The notes: generated by a model not told the origin, from the letters alone. Shown: positions 1 to 9,281, numbered from the stretch's first letter. The stretch is DNA of 64,000 nt from CAWCWN01 sp963799245 (GCA_963799245.1 CAWCWN010000001.1:91758-155757); one strand, 5' to 3'. Made by a program: numbers and translations.

Positions 1-11
1 CGGCACCAGCC

Positions 12-1841
12 TTGCCGCCGGCAGAGGCATCGCCACTGCGCCTGCCCGGGCCATTAGGCCTGCCAGCGCAGCAACAAAGCAGCCCCTCCGGGCAGTTGCT
101 GCGGCCCAGCGGACAATTACAGACCGCCGCTGCCCCCGCGCAGGATACAGGCATGATGCAAAAGATCAATGTCCGCAGGGCTACCCTCATCCTAACGGGC
201 GCTTTTGTGGTCAGCCGCGTCTTTGGCCTGCTGCGCACGATCCTGTTCTCCTTTGTCTTCGGCGCAGGAGCAGTCTCCGATGCTTACCTGCAGGCATTTG
301 TCGTTCCCGATTTCATATTTAATATTGTAGCGGGTGGCGCGCTTAGCTCGGCATTTATTCCCGTCTTCACGAAATACATGGTCGGTGAGGAGGATGAAAA
401 GAAAGCATGGCATGTCTCCAGTGCGGCGCTTAATCTGGCCATCGCCATTATGATGGTGCTGGCGCTGATCGCCATCATCTTCGCCCCGCATATAATACCG
501 CTGTACAACCCGAAAACGAACGCGGACACCCCCCAGCAGTACAGCACTCATATCGCTTTGATCGTCTCGCTCGCCCGCATCATGCTTCTACAGTCCATCA
601 TCCTGGGTGGAGGCGTGATCGTCAACGCCATGTTGAATGCGCGCCAGAACTTCCTGCTGCCAGCAATCGGTACAGTGCTTTACAATGTGGGCATCATTAT
701 CGGGCTGCTGCCCGGAGTTTTCCTGGCTTTCCATGTGGGGCGAGGCGACGCCACGGCGACAAGAGCCGTCTACTTCGCCACCTGGGGGGTCGTGTTAGGA
801 GCGGCTCTGCAGGTCGGAATCCAGCTACCAGGCCTTGTCAAGGTCGGTATGCACTATACACCCACCTTCGACTGGCGTCACCCCGGCGTGCTGCAGATCG
901 GCCGCCAGATGGTGCCCCGTATTATCAACGCGGGCATGCTCTATTTCTCCGTCTTCGTCGACCGCTTTCTTATTTCTTTTCTTGGCGTAGTGGTGGCCGC
1001 GGGCATACTCAATGGACTGATTACACAGTACTACCAGGCCCTGCAGCTATTGCTGCTGCCGGTCGGCATCTTTGGCATGGCCGTCTCCACCGCGACCTTC
1101 CCGACTCTGGCCGAAAACGTCACTAGGGGCCGCTTTGACCGGGTGCGTGAGGCCATTACGGAAACCCTGCGCAGCATCCTGTTTTTGTCGATTCCCTCGA
1201 GTGTCGGCATGATCGTCCTGGGACTGACGATCGTCCAGGTCCTGCTCGAGCATGGAGCATTCAGTCTGCAAAGCGCCATCCTCACGGTCTATCCACTGAC
1301 CGGCTTCGCGATTGGCATGGCCGGATTGGCTGCCGTAGAGATTCTCACACGCTCGTTCTACGCCATGCGCGATAGCGTGACCCCCGTCATAGTCAGCGTC
1401 GCCCAGTTCATCTTTAAAATAGCCCTCAGTCTATTGCTGATCAACGCCGTCATCTGGGGCGCTGGCTGGGGCACCGGCGCGCTGGCGTTCTCCACTTCCA
1501 TCGCGGGCCTGCTCGAAGCTGGGGTCCTCCTGTACCTGCTGCACCAGCGCATTGGAGGCCTGGGACTGCGTCAGCTGGCCCAATTTACAGGACGCGTCCT
1601 GCTGGCGTCTGTGATCATGGGTGTGGGTATTCTTCTTGTCCGTTTCATCCTTGATTTCGTGCTGGTAACGACGCGCGACCAATCCCTGGGAGTCCTGGGA
1701 ACGATCATGGTCATCATTAAGCTGCTCATAGAAGTGTTTGTCGGCCTCTTTATCTACCTGCGCGTGGCGCGCCGGCTTGGTATCGAGGAATTGGGACCGG
1801 CCCGACGCGTGCTGGACCGCCTGAAGTTATCCTGGATATAA
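12..1841 (+). CDS. murJ: Lipid II flippase MurJ (MviN family), 5' end uncertain
   Basis: Polytopic membrane protein that would flip the peptidoglycan precursor lipid II across the cytoplasmic membrane. The core from about residue 57 begins with a typical MurJ first helix (VVSRVFGLLRTILFSFVFG) and the conserved DAYLQAFVVPDFIFNIVAGG stretch, followed by a dozen or more hydrophobic segments to the C-terminus. The first ~47 residues are Pro/Gln/Ser-rich low complexity. The frame is open to the left edge of the window, so the true start may lie upstream. Alternatively, ATG at 153, preceded by AGGAT, starts exactly at the conserved core. The gene ends 5 bp before homoserine dehydrogenase, so the two are probably co-transcribed. 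Family assignment is firm; the start is not. Confidence 0.9.
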   Translation: MPPAEASPLRLPGPLGLPAQQQSSPSGQLLRPSGQLQTAAAPAQDTGMMQKINVRRATLILTGAFVVSRVFGLLRTILFSFVFGAGAVSDAYLQAFVVPDFIFNIVAGGALSSAFIPVFTKYMVGEEDEKKAWHVSSAALNLAIAIMMVLALIAIIFAPHIIPLYNPKTNADTPQQYSTHIALIVSLARIMLLQSIILGGGVIVNAMLNARQNFLLPAIGTVLYNVGIIIGLLPGVFLAFHVGRGDATATRAVYFATWGVVLGAALQVGIQLPGLVKVGMHYTPTFDWRHPGVLQIGRQMVPRIINAGMLYFSVFVDRFLISFLGVVVAAGILNGLITQYYQALQLLLLPVGIFGMAVSTATFPTLAENVTRGRFDRVREAITETLRSILFLSIPSSVGMIVLGLTIVQVLLEHGAFSLQSAILTVYPLTGFAIGMAGLAAVEILTRSFYAMRDSVTPVIVSVAQFIFKIALSLLLINAVIWGAGWGTGALAFSTSIAGLLEAGVLLYLLHQRIGGLGLRQLAQFTGRVLLASVIMGVGILLVRFILDFVLVTTRDQSLGVLGTIMVIIKLLIEVFVGLFIYLRVARRLGIEELGPARRVLDRLKLSWI

Positions 1842-1846
1842 ATACT

Positions 1847-2887
1847 ATGAAACACCTACGCCTCTCCATCGTTGGCTTTGGCACCGTCGGTCAGGGCCTG
1901 GCACAATTGCTCGCAAGCAAGGACACACTACTGCAACAGCAGCACGGACTTGCAATTCGGCTGGTAAGCGTCGCCAATGCCCGTCATGGCTTCATTTATC
2001 GTGATGAAGGCCTGGATATTCCTACCCTCCTGGAGCTGGCCGCCACGGGTCGGCCCCTCTATGAGCATCCCCTTGTGCAACACTGGCAGAATGCGCTCGC
2101 AGGCCTGCAGGCAACGCGCGCGGATGTTCTGGCAGAAGCAACCGGAACCAACCTGCGCGACGCAGAGCCGGGTTTACGTCATATCCGCACCGCCCTCGCG
2201 CAGGGCATGCACGTTATCACAGCCAATAAAGGACCTGCGGCCCTGGCCGCAGGCGAGCTCCTGCAGCTGGCACGACAGCAGCAGGTACAGCTGCGACTGG
2301 AGGCGACCGTGATGGCGGGTACACCGGTGCTAAGCAGCATTCGCGAGGGGATGGCGGGCGCACAGGTTTCAGCTATACGCGCCATCTTGAATGGCACAAC
2401 GAACTATATCCTCAGCGCCATGGCCAGCGGGCAAGACTTTGCCGAGGCCCTCAGCGAGGCGCAGGCTCAGGGTTATGCTGAGGCCGATCCAACAGCCGAC
2501 CTCGAAGGATATGATGCCCTGGCAAAAACCCTGATCCTGGCGGCAGTCGTCTTCGGTCAACCACTGCGACCAGAGCAGGTGGCCCGGCAGGGTATTACAT
2601 CCATCACGCAGGAGCGCATGCGGGCAGCTATAGACGCCGGTAAACGCATCAAGCTGATTGCTTCCCTGGAGCAAGACGTGCCAAGCGGCAGCCTGCACGC
2701 TCGCGTTGAGCCGCTTGAACTGCCCCTCAGCGATCCCCTGGCTCGAATTGATGGTGTCACCAATGCCATTACGGTGCGAAGCAATACGCTGGCCGAAGTC
2801 ACGATAATTGGCCCGGGCGCTGGCCGCCTGCAAGCCGGTCAGGGCCTGCTGGCTGACCTGATCGCGCTCAGCGTGCAGACAAACTAA
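1847..2887 (+). CDS. hom: Homoserine dehydrogenase, short form without ACT domain
   Basis: Cytosolic NAD(P)-dependent enzyme converting aspartate semialdehyde to homoserine in threonine and methionine synthesis. The nucleotide-binding loop GFGTVGQG is at residues 10-17, a TANKGP motif lies near residue 125, NGTTNYIL follows, and the catalytic segment DPTADLEGYDALAKT carries the expected Asp and Lys. At 346 residues it stops after the catalytic domain, so the C-terminal regulatory ACT domain of longer homologues is absent and threonine feedback through ACT is not expected. It sits 5 bp after murJ. The next pathway steps, thrB and thrC, lie at the far end of the window rather than beside it. 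Confidence 0.93.
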   Translation: MKHLRLSIVGFGTVGQGLAQLLASKDTLLQQQHGLAIRLVSVANARHGFIYRDEGLDIPTLLELAATGRPLYEHPLVQHWQNALAGLQATRADVLAEATGTNLRDAEPGLRHIRTALAQGMHVITANKGPAALAAGELLQLARQQQVQLRLEATVMAGTPVLSSIREGMAGAQVSAIRAILNGTTNYILSAMASGQDFAEALSEAQAQGYAEADPTADLEGYDALAKTLILAAVVFGQPLRPEQVARQGITSITQERMRAAIDAGKRIKLIASLEQDVPSGSLHARVEPLELPLSDPLARIDGVTNAITVRSNTLAEVTIIGPGAGRLQAGQGLLADLIALSVQTN

Positions 2888-2972
2888 CATGCTATAGCGG
2901 CCTGCAACGCGCCTGTTCATCTATGCGCGTGATGCATATCGTGGATCTGCTCGACCTCGCATTCCGCCAGGC

Positions 2973-4364
2973 TTACATTTTACTCTCTTTCAATGGAGGC
3001 TTGTCACGCATGCCTGGAATCCTAAAAATCAGGCGCACGCTGCCAAATTGGACGACGTCTCCATGCTGGAGGAGCTCGGGTTTGAGGGGCACCAGTGGTA
3101 ACTCGCCCAGACGCGTTTTATTGTGGCTCTTGAGGTCCTCCATGTAAAAAAAAGTCTCCTCACAACGGATGCGCGCATGCTGGCGCGAGACCGTCATTTT
3201 TACATCCACTGCAGTCAGATCGATATCGGGGGTCAGGCCTCGTTTGGGGTCAATCCTCCCAACTACGGTATCTTTCTTCGTCAGGGCAAAGCGTTGCACC
3301 TCTACACCCTCCTGCTCATAACAGAGAAAAGCATAGACGCCAGGTGTTTCCTGGCTTTGCTGGCCAGTTGCTTTATGCGCAGCCACCACCGCCGGCTGTT
3401 GAGTTCCAATCAAGGTCGGACTCTGTGAAATGTCCTTTTCAACGGCCGGCAATTCGCCGGTCTGCCCCAGGCCCGGGTCCACACCCTGGCCTGGCCATTC
3501 ACCTGAAGAAAAACGTCGCGCGGGGACCTGGACGGTCTCCAGAGCCTTGAGAAACACACTGGCATTAGCGAAGCGCGCTGCTGGCTGCTTTGCCAGGGCG
3601 CATTCCACCAGGTCCTGCAGGGATGAAGGGGTGTCATGCTTATACTGTATCATGCGCGGCACAGGGTCGGTACTCTGCAATATGCCCGTCTCGGCAAAAT
3701 TTTTGCCGACAAAGGGCACGCGCCCGGTCACCATCTCAAACAAGAGCAGCCCAAGCTGATACACATCACTCCACGGGCCCACCTGTCCGGCGTTAATATA
3801 TTCGGGAGGCGCATAGCGTGGATCAAGTACGCCGATGTCATCGGGACGTTGGCTACTTACATAGCCCAGCGACCTGAGCAAGGCGCGCAGGCCGATATCA
3901 TCAAGCTGCACCCGGTCGGTAACGGCCACCGCATCCACGGTGATCAACTGCGGACGCAGGTCCAGGCCTGCTATTCCCTGCGCATGTAAAACCTGCAGTC
4001 CCCAGGCCATCTGGCGTATGATTTCGATACTGCGCTGCAGATCGACATTCTCATTATCCAGCGCATGCCGCAGGGTAACCCCACGGGGAGGATCGGTTGC
4101 GATATAGATACGCGTGCCATCAAGGCCCCAATCATATACGCGTATGACCTGGGGGGAGGTGATGGCTCGACGTCGCTCCAGGGGCTGCAGCAATTGTTGG
4201 AGTGCCTGCGCACCAAGAACTGGTGGGTACTCGATGACTGTGAGCCCCACCACGTCGCCAGTATTGCGATTGTAGGCGGCATACAGGCTAAGCATGCCTC
4301 GCGAGGTCAGTACCTGGCCCAGCTGGTAAACACCGCCTATCAGTCGAGCATTTCGCTGTGACAT
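2973..4364 (-). CDS. Protein kinase-like (probable pseudokinase) protein with C-terminal FHA domain
   Basis: The N-terminal ~270 residues have a Ser/Thr kinase fold: the APE-helix region RYAPPEYINAG and WSDVYQLGLLLFEMVTGRVPF are clear. The glycine loop is degraded, the VAIK lysine position reads VVGLTVIE with no Lys, HRD is replaced by GLD, and DFG reads DIG. Catalysis is therefore doubtful. After a Pro/Gly-rich linker, an FHA domain (about residues 355-445, with VGR, SRQHARI and SHNKT) should bind phosphothreonine peptides. ATG at 4364 is chosen because AAAGGGG precedes it and an upstream start would overlap the neighbouring LCP gene. The pairing with an LCP gene 30 bp upstream hints at a cell-envelope signalling role (inference). 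Confidence 0.82.
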   Translation of the reverse strand: MSQRNARLIGGVYQLGQVLTSRGMLSLYAAYNRNTGDVVGLTVIEYPPVLGAQALQQLLQPLERRRAITSPQVIRVYDWGLDGTRIYIATDPPRGVTLRHALDNENVDLQRSIEIIRQMAWGLQVLHAQGIAGLDLRPQLITVDAVAVTDRVQLDDIGLRALLRSLGYVSSQRPDDIGVLDPRYAPPEYINAGQVGPWSDVYQLGLLLFEMVTGRVPFVGKNFAETGILQSTDPVPRMIQYKHDTPSSLQDLVECALAKQPAARFANASVFLKALETVQVPARRFSSGEWPGQGVDPGLGQTGELPAVEKDISQSPTLIGTQQPAVVAAHKATGQQSQETPGVYAFLCYEQEGVEVQRFALTKKDTVVGRIDPKRGLTPDIDLTAVDVKMTVSRQHARIRCEETFFYMEDLKSHNKTRLGELPLVPLKPELLQHGDVVQFGSVRLIFRIPGMRDKPPLKESKM

Positions 4365-4393
4365 CCATGCCCCTTTACGAAAAGAAGCAGCGC

Positions 4394-5641
4394 CTAGTAA
4401 TACAATTGCTGCTTTACGTAGTTTGTAATGGCCTGCCAATCGTTATTGGCGGGTAGAAGAATGGCTTCTCCATCTGACGCGGTACTGTTTACCAGGACGT
4501 TTGAGGTGCTTATACCAACACGATGGGCGTTATTCAAGTCCATTTTAAGCGCGAACTGCGCCAGGTCAGCCAGGGACATATTTGTATAGATGGTGTGCTC
4601 CAGGGCAGTCAAGGCGCTGTAAAGCTTGGGCCATGTCGAGATCGACTTTACCTTGGAGAGGGCGGCCTTGATGATGATCTGCTGGCGGGCCGAACGCGCG
4701 AAGTCACTGCCCTCGGCTGGATTGTCGAGCACATAGCGCGCACGCGCATATTCGATCGCTCTCTTCCCATCCATGTGCTGCATCCCCTTCGAGAAATGCA
4801 CCTTGGTCCAGTTCGGATTGATGGCGGGATCGTCGTTGGCGGGATAGTTGGCGGTAAATGCATCCGGCACATAAACATCGACGCCGCCGATAGAATTGAT
4901 AAAATCGGTGAAGCCCGTGAAATTGATCGTCAGCCAGTACTTTACATCCAACCCGGTTACCAGCGCAAGCTTCTGGGCCGCCTCATTTCCGCCTCCTACA
5001 GCGTTGTCGCCGTTGTTTGAGCCGTCCACATAGGCGTAGTTCAGCTTATGATACTGGCCCGAGCCAGCCGGTATCTGCACCCACAGGTCGCGTGGAACAG
5101 AGATCAACGTCGTATGGCGGCTCTGAGGCATCAGACTCATCACGATCATTGAATCGGTCAGGTACGCGCCATCATGGCCGCTGCCACCATAGCCCATGAC
5201 CAGCAGATTGACGCGGCCGCTGCCGTTCATGTAGCCTGTCTGCGTGCTCAGCGGCGACTGCGTGGAGATGGCCGAACCAAAGGCCAGCACGCGCTGCGCC
5301 GTGAAAGCCGTAACTCCGACTATAATAACGAGCAGCAAGACAACGACCAGGCTGGTCACCAGGCATCCCCGGCGACGGCGCGGGCGACGTCCTGGCACAG
5401 GCGCCGGGCCAGAACCACCTCCAGGCTGGGGATAGGGATATCCCTGCTGCCAGGGTTGCTGCGCGGGATAGGCGGGCTGTGGCGAGGGTGGATATTGATA
5501 CTGCCCACGCCCGGGTCGTTGTTGAGCACCTTGAAAGTTACCAAGAACTAATTTATTGTCCTGAGCTCCCTGCGCCGAGGGTGGATATGGCCGGGCCGGT
5601 TGCGTCGGGTCGTCTTGATAAAAGTATGAGTTGTTGCTCAT
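4394..5641 (-). CDS. LytR-CpsA-Psr (LCP) family protein
   Basis: LCP proteins are membrane-anchored phosphotransferases that attach glycopolymers to peptidoglycan, or act on related polyprenyl-phosphate substrates. The first ~85 residues are a cytoplasmic Pro/Gln/Tyr-rich disordered tail. An arginine cluster (RRPRRRRG) follows, then one membrane helix at about 93-115 and the external LCP domain at about 145-345. Characteristic pieces are DSMIVMSLMP, TTLISVPRDLWVQIP, a GGVDVYVP strand and EYARARYVLDNPAEGSDFAR with its conserved Arg residues. The start ATG follows AAGAAGAGAG. It is upstream of, and probably co-transcribed with, the pseudokinase-FHA gene. The exact substrate cannot be read from the sequence. 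Confidence 0.9.
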   Translation of the reverse strand: MSNNSYFYQDDPTQPARPYPPSAQGAQDNKLVLGNFQGAQQRPGRGQYQYPPSPQPAYPAQQPWQQGYPYPQPGGGSGPAPVPGRRPRRRRGCLVTSLVVVLLLVIIVGVTAFTAQRVLAFGSAISTQSPLSTQTGYMNGSGRVNLLVMGYGGSGHDGAYLTDSMIVMSLMPQSRHTTLISVPRDLWVQIPAGSGQYHKLNYAYVDGSNNGDNAVGGGNEAAQKLALVTGLDVKYWLTINFTGFTDFINSIGGVDVYVPDAFTANYPANDDPAINPNWTKVHFSKGMQHMDGKRAIEYARARYVLDNPAEGSDFARSARQQIIIKAALSKVKSISTWPKLYSALTALEHTIYTNMSLADLAQFALKMDLNNAHRVGISTSNVLVNSTASDGEAILLPANNDWQAITNYVKQQLYY

Positions 5642-5783
5642 GTATCGCTCTCTTCTTTAATATTTCATACTGCATCATAATAATACAACGTTATACCCTA
5701 TCCATATATCCCGCACCCATAGTTAAAATGGTGAATAGTACCTATGTCTTTTAACGAAACAGAGCGCTAATGGTTACATTTTA

Positions 5784-6557
5784 CTATTTCCAGGGGGAGA
5801 TCGAGGCGCGGTCCTTACCATGCCTGGTCGCCACAATCTCAGCCATTATGGCCAGGGCCATCTCTTCAGGGGAGGTAGCGCCGATGTTAAGGCCAACTGG
5901 CCCATGAATCCGCCGCAGCTGCTCATCAGTTAGACCCTGCAGCTTGAGACGTTCGCTGCGCTCCTCGCTCGTTTTGTGACTGCCGATGGCGCCAATGTAG
6001 CCGACCTGGCGCGCTAAAATTACCTTCAGCGTTGGTTCATCAAATTTCGGATCATGCGTCAGCACAGCGATAGAGGTAGACGGATTGAGATCCATCTTCT
6101 CCAGTACCTCGTCCGGCCACTCAACAATCAACTCATCCGCGTGCGGGAAGCGCTCATGAGTGGCAAAGGCGGCGCGCGCATCTATCACGACCACGCGATA
6201 ATTCAGGACCTTGGCGAAGGTGGTCAGGGGAATGGCGATATGTCCCGCGCCTACGATGATCAATGTCGGGGGAGGCGGGAAGCCCTCGATAAACACATCA
6301 TAGGACTGCGCGCTACCTGTGCTCTCCAGCGTATAGGTGCGGGTCCCCGCCTCCCCTTGCCAGATGGCACGCTCAGCATCCTCCAGGACGAGCGCCTCCA
6401 GCTCGTCGTTTCCCAGCGAGCCGCTGGCGCGCTTGCCGGGCTGGACAAGTAACTTGGCGCCAACCTGCACATCCCCCTCTCCACGGACCAGCGTTGCCAG
6501 CGCCACGCCCTTTTCCCGGTTTAACAGGTCCTTTAATGCTTCATATAACCCGCTCAT
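5784..6557 (-). CDS. XdhC/CoxI family protein with Rossmann domain
   Basis: XdhC-type proteins handle molybdenum cofactor and help insert or sulfurate it in xanthine or CO dehydrogenase-type enzymes. The N-terminal ~90 residues resemble a degenerate XdhC_CoxI domain without its usual cysteines. A Rossmann domain begins at LIIVGAGHIA (about residues 99-108) and continues with VVVIDARAAFATHERFPHAD, the YIGAIGSHKTSEER segment and HGPVGLNIGATSPEEMALAI, all typical of the XdhC C-terminal domain. It lies 42 bp after the small XdhC domain gene; together the two make up one complete XdhC-like set. It is the last gene of the CoxD/CoxE-like cluster. Confidence 0.88.
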   Translation of the reverse strand: MSGLYEALKDLLNREKGVALATLVRGEGDVQVGAKLLVQPGKRASGSLGNDELEALVLEDAERAIWQGEAGTRTYTLESTGSAQSYDVFIEGFPPPPTLIIVGAGHIAIPLTTFAKVLNYRVVVIDARAAFATHERFPHADELIVEWPDEVLEKMDLNPSTSIAVLTHDPKFDEPTLKVILARQVGYIGAIGSHKTSEERSERLKLQGLTDEQLRRIHGPVGLNIGATSPEEMALAIMAEIVATRHGKDRASISPWK

Positions 6558-6599
6558 AGTCGGCTCCTAGATGCAATTACACACAGACACGCGGGAATG

Positions 6600-6923
6600 T
6601 CACCAATCCAGCCGTTCAACGAAGACATGGATGGTACCACCGCAGGCCAGGCCGATCTTCTCGATATTGTCCTCTTCACTGATGCCAAATTCGAGCATCT
6701 GCGGCCTGCCGTTTTCAAGTACCTCCATAGCAGATTGGACAACAGCGGGTTCAACACAGCCGCCGCTCACCGAGCCCGCCAGCTCGCCGCTCTCGCTGAC
6801 GGCCAGTTTCGCGCCTGGTCTACGCGGGGCGGAACCAGCCATAGAAACCACCGTGGCTACGGCTACACGTTCACCGCGCGCGTGCCAGCGCTCGATATCG
6901 GAGAGTACATCTCGCATATTCAT
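6600..6923 (-). CDS. Small XdhC/CoxI-domain protein
   Basis: A 107-residue stand-alone XdhC_CoxI domain. It keeps both cysteine motifs expected for molybdenum-cofactor binding: SGGCVEPAVV (Cys56) and LACGGTIHVFVE (Cys94). It also has the conserved opening VATVVSMAGSAPRRPGAKL. The partner gene just downstream lacks these cysteines but has the Rossmann half, so the two proteins probably work as a split XdhC/CoxI-CoxF pair. It is preceded by VWA and MoxR-type genes, the arrangement known from CO dehydrogenase accessory operons. No dehydrogenase structural gene is present in the window, so its client enzyme is unknown. Confidence 0.88.
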   Translation of the reverse strand: MNMRDVLSDIERWHARGERVAVATVVSMAGSAPRRPGAKLAVSESGELAGSVSGGCVEPAVVQSAMEVLENGRPQMLEFGISEEDNIEKIGLACGGTIHVFVERLDW

Positions 6924-6998
6924 TCTCCGTTTCCGCCTCCTGACTGTAAGCTACAGGAGGCATGGCTTCCAGGCAAACTCTCTTCCCACTGCAGGAAA

Positions 6999-8363
6999 TC
7001 ATCTCATCGCCCCGGATTTACTCCAGGCCGCCGCGGCTTTACGCCTTTCGGCGCTGCTGCATAGTGGGCGATTATCATCGATCGTTTGTAAAAGTTTGCC
7101 CAGGCTGATCAAGCTGTCCAGATTATGCGCGGGCAAGAAATTGTCGATATACGGTAACGCCGTCTTCATGCCGATCGTCAGTGGGCGATATTCAGGTGAA
7201 CCCAGCAGCGGGTTAAGCCAGATAAGTCTATGACAACTATGCTGCAAACGGTCCATCTCAACCTGCAGCAGACCCGCCTCGCCACGGTCCCAGCCATCGC
7301 TGATAATCAGCACAACCGCTCCCCGCCCCAGGACGCGCCGGGCCCATTTATGATTAAAGTAATGCAGGGCATCGCCAATGCGTGTGCCGCCAGACCAGTC
7401 CTGCACCGTCTTCGCGACATCGCGTACAGCATCATCAACATCACGCCTCTTCAACTGGCGCGTGATACGCGTGAGGCGCGTACCAAAGACAAAGGTCTCG
7501 ACGTTCATCAAGCCGTTTGAAATCGTGTGAATGAAGTGCAACAACAGGCGTGAATACAGGCTCATCGAACCGCTGATGTCACAGATGATTACCAGCGGGC
7601 GCGGCTTGCGCTTGATTTCGCGCCAGGTAAGCTCAAGGATTTCGGCGCCATATTTGAGGTTGCGGCGCACAATACGGCGCATGTCGGGATACGATCCCCG
7701 GCGCGCTGGGGACTTGCGGTGCGTCGGGCGCAGGCCAAGGTGCCAGCGCATCTCTGACATCAAGCGCTTGGCTTCCTGGACCTCTTCCCAGGTGAATGAC
7801 TCAAAATCCTTCTTGCGCAGCAGCTCGATAGCACTGTAAGCGGTTCCCTGTGGATCGGCATCATCATCGTCATCTTCCCGATCTATGCGCTCATCGGCAC
7901 GACGACGGCGCTCAGATTGACGCATCTCCGACTTCAGGTCTCTGCGCTGCTGCTCGTTGGCATTCATATGCTCGGCCAGGCGCTTGCGCTCCGAGGGCGG
8001 CAGGCGCATCTGGCGGTCGTCGCGCTTGGCAGCGCCTTTGGAAGCGTCAGCCTTCTTGTCCTTGCGATCACGCATATACCAGTAGTAGAGGAAGAGCTGG
8101 TCAAACAACGCCTCCTGCTCGTGCCTGGGCAAAAGCGAGCATTTGAGCGCGTTATAAAAATCCTCCTTAGAGGTAACATCAACAAAATTCAGCGTCTCGG
8201 CGAGCTCGAGCGTCTTACGTGGCCCCACGTCGATGCCGGATTCCCAGAGCATGCGGCCAAACTCGGTCAGGCGAAAGAGCAGGCGCTCACCACGTTCAAG
8301 CTCCAGCTGCCTGAGTGGCTCCTGCGCAAAGTAATCACCGTTCTCATGAACGTCAATACTCAT
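6999..8363 (-). CDS. VWA-domain protein, CoxE-like
   Basis: A von Willebrand A-domain protein of the CoxE type, which acts with a MoxR/CoxD AAA+ ATPase in maturation of metalloenzymes such as CO dehydrogenase. The N-terminal half is helical and highly charged, with a long basic and acidic stretch around residues 95-172 that includes a DDDDDAD run. The VWA domain starts near residue 255 and carries an intact MIDAS motif, DISGSMS, at 262-268. TRIGDALHYF and VLIISDGWDRGE supply the other metal-site loops. The start lies 4 bp after the stop of the ATPase gene, so translation is probably coupled. Confidence 0.9.
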   Translation of the reverse strand: MSIDVHENGDYFAQEPLRQLELERGERLLFRLTEFGRMLWESGIDVGPRKTLELAETLNFVDVTSKEDFYNALKCSLLPRHEQEALFDQLFLYYWYMRDRKDKKADASKGAAKRDDRQMRLPPSERKRLAEHMNANEQQRRDLKSEMRQSERRRRADERIDREDDDDDADPQGTAYSAIELLRKKDFESFTWEEVQEAKRLMSEMRWHLGLRPTHRKSPARRGSYPDMRRIVRRNLKYGAEILELTWREIKRKPRPLVIICDISGSMSLYSRLLLHFIHTISNGLMNVETFVFGTRLTRITRQLKRRDVDDAVRDVAKTVQDWSGGTRIGDALHYFNHKWARRVLGRGAVVLIISDGWDRGEAGLLQVEMDRLQHSCHRLIWLNPLLGSPEYRPLTIGMKTALPYIDNFLPAHNLDSLISLGKLLQTIDDNRPLCSSAERRKAAAAWSKSGAMR

Positions 8364-8366
8364 AGC

Positions 8367-9281
8367 TTAGGATGCTCCCCGCGCCTTCTGGACCAGCTTG
8401 AACAGGCCGCTGCCGCCAACCTTGAGCACGTCGTCCTGGTATTTGAGCAGCGCTCCCAGCGTATCACGCACAGGTCCCTCCACAAGATCCAGCTGATTGA
8501 GCGCCAGCAACGAGCTGATCCAGTCGAGAGTTTCAGCGACGCCGGGGGCCTTGTAGAGATCGGCGCTGCGCAGTTCGCGTACAAACATACAGACCTGCTT
8601 CGCCAGGCGCTCGGGTACTTCGGGCATACGCGCCAGCACGATCGAATACTCCTTCTCCAGGTTCGGGAAATCGATCCAATAGTAGAGACAGCGCCGGCGC
8701 AGGGCATCGTGGATCTCACGAGTACGGTTGGATGTAATGATTACCAGCGGGGGGTCCCTGGCGACTACAGTGCCAATCTCGGGGATGGTGATCTGAAAAT
8801 CAGAGAGCAGCTCAAGCAGATAGGCCTCAAACTCTTCGTCGCTGCGATCAAGCTCATCAATCAGCAGGACGGGCGGACGCGCGCTCTCCGTGTCGATAGC
8901 CTGGAGCAGAGGACGCTTAATCAGGAATTCGGGGCCAAAAATCTCTTTCAGTTCCTGCTGGCGATTGACGCCCGCAGCCTCCATCAAGCGGATGTGCAAC
9001 ATCTGGCGCGTATAGTTCCATTCATACACGGCCGTGTTGACATCGATGCCTTCATAACATTGTAGTCGAATCAAGTTCGTATTCAGCGCGGATGCAAGCA
9101 CCTTGGCAATCTCTGTCTTACCTACACCCGGTTCACCTTCCAATAAAAGCGGCTTACGTCGTTTGAGAGCCAGGAAAACCGCCGTCGCCAGGCTACGATC
9201 AGCAACATAATGCTGAGCAAACATCGTCCGCTGCACATCTTCTATGCTGTTAAAATCGGAAACTTGTTGTTCCTGCTCCAA
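8367..9281 (-). CDS. MoxR-family AAA+ ATPase, CoxD-like
   Basis: A chaperone-like AAA+ ATPase of the MoxR group. Walker A GEPGVGKT is at residues 49-56, Walker B VLLIDELDRSD near 140, a sensor-1 region follows (PPLVIITSNRTREIHDALRRR), and YYWIDFP is typical of MoxR proteins. At 304 residues it is a complete single AAA+ module. It is first in a minus-strand cluster with the CoxE-like VWA protein and the two XdhC-like proteins. By analogy to coxDEF, the group should remodel and load cofactor into a molybdenum hydroxylase. The client is not in the window. Confidence 0.91.
   Translation of the reverse strand: MEQEQQVSDFNSIEDVQRTMFAQHYVADRSLATAVFLALKRRKPLLLEGEPGVGKTEIAKVLASALNTNLIRLQCYEGIDVNTAVYEWNYTRQMLHIRLMEAAGVNRQQELKEIFGPEFLIKRPLLQAIDTESARPPVLLIDELDRSDEEFEAYLLELLSDFQITIPEIGTVVARDPPLVIITSNRTREIHDALRRRCLYYWIDFPNLEKEYSIVLARMPEVPERLAKQVCMFVRELRSADLYKAPGVAETLDWISSLLALNQLDLVEGPVRDTLGALLKYQDDVLKVGGSGLFKLVQKARGAS

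Noticed and set aside
7917..9065. Plus-strand frame of 382 residues opposite the CoxE/CoxD-like genes
   Set aside because: It is antisense to two clear, conserved genes and has no recognisable domain.
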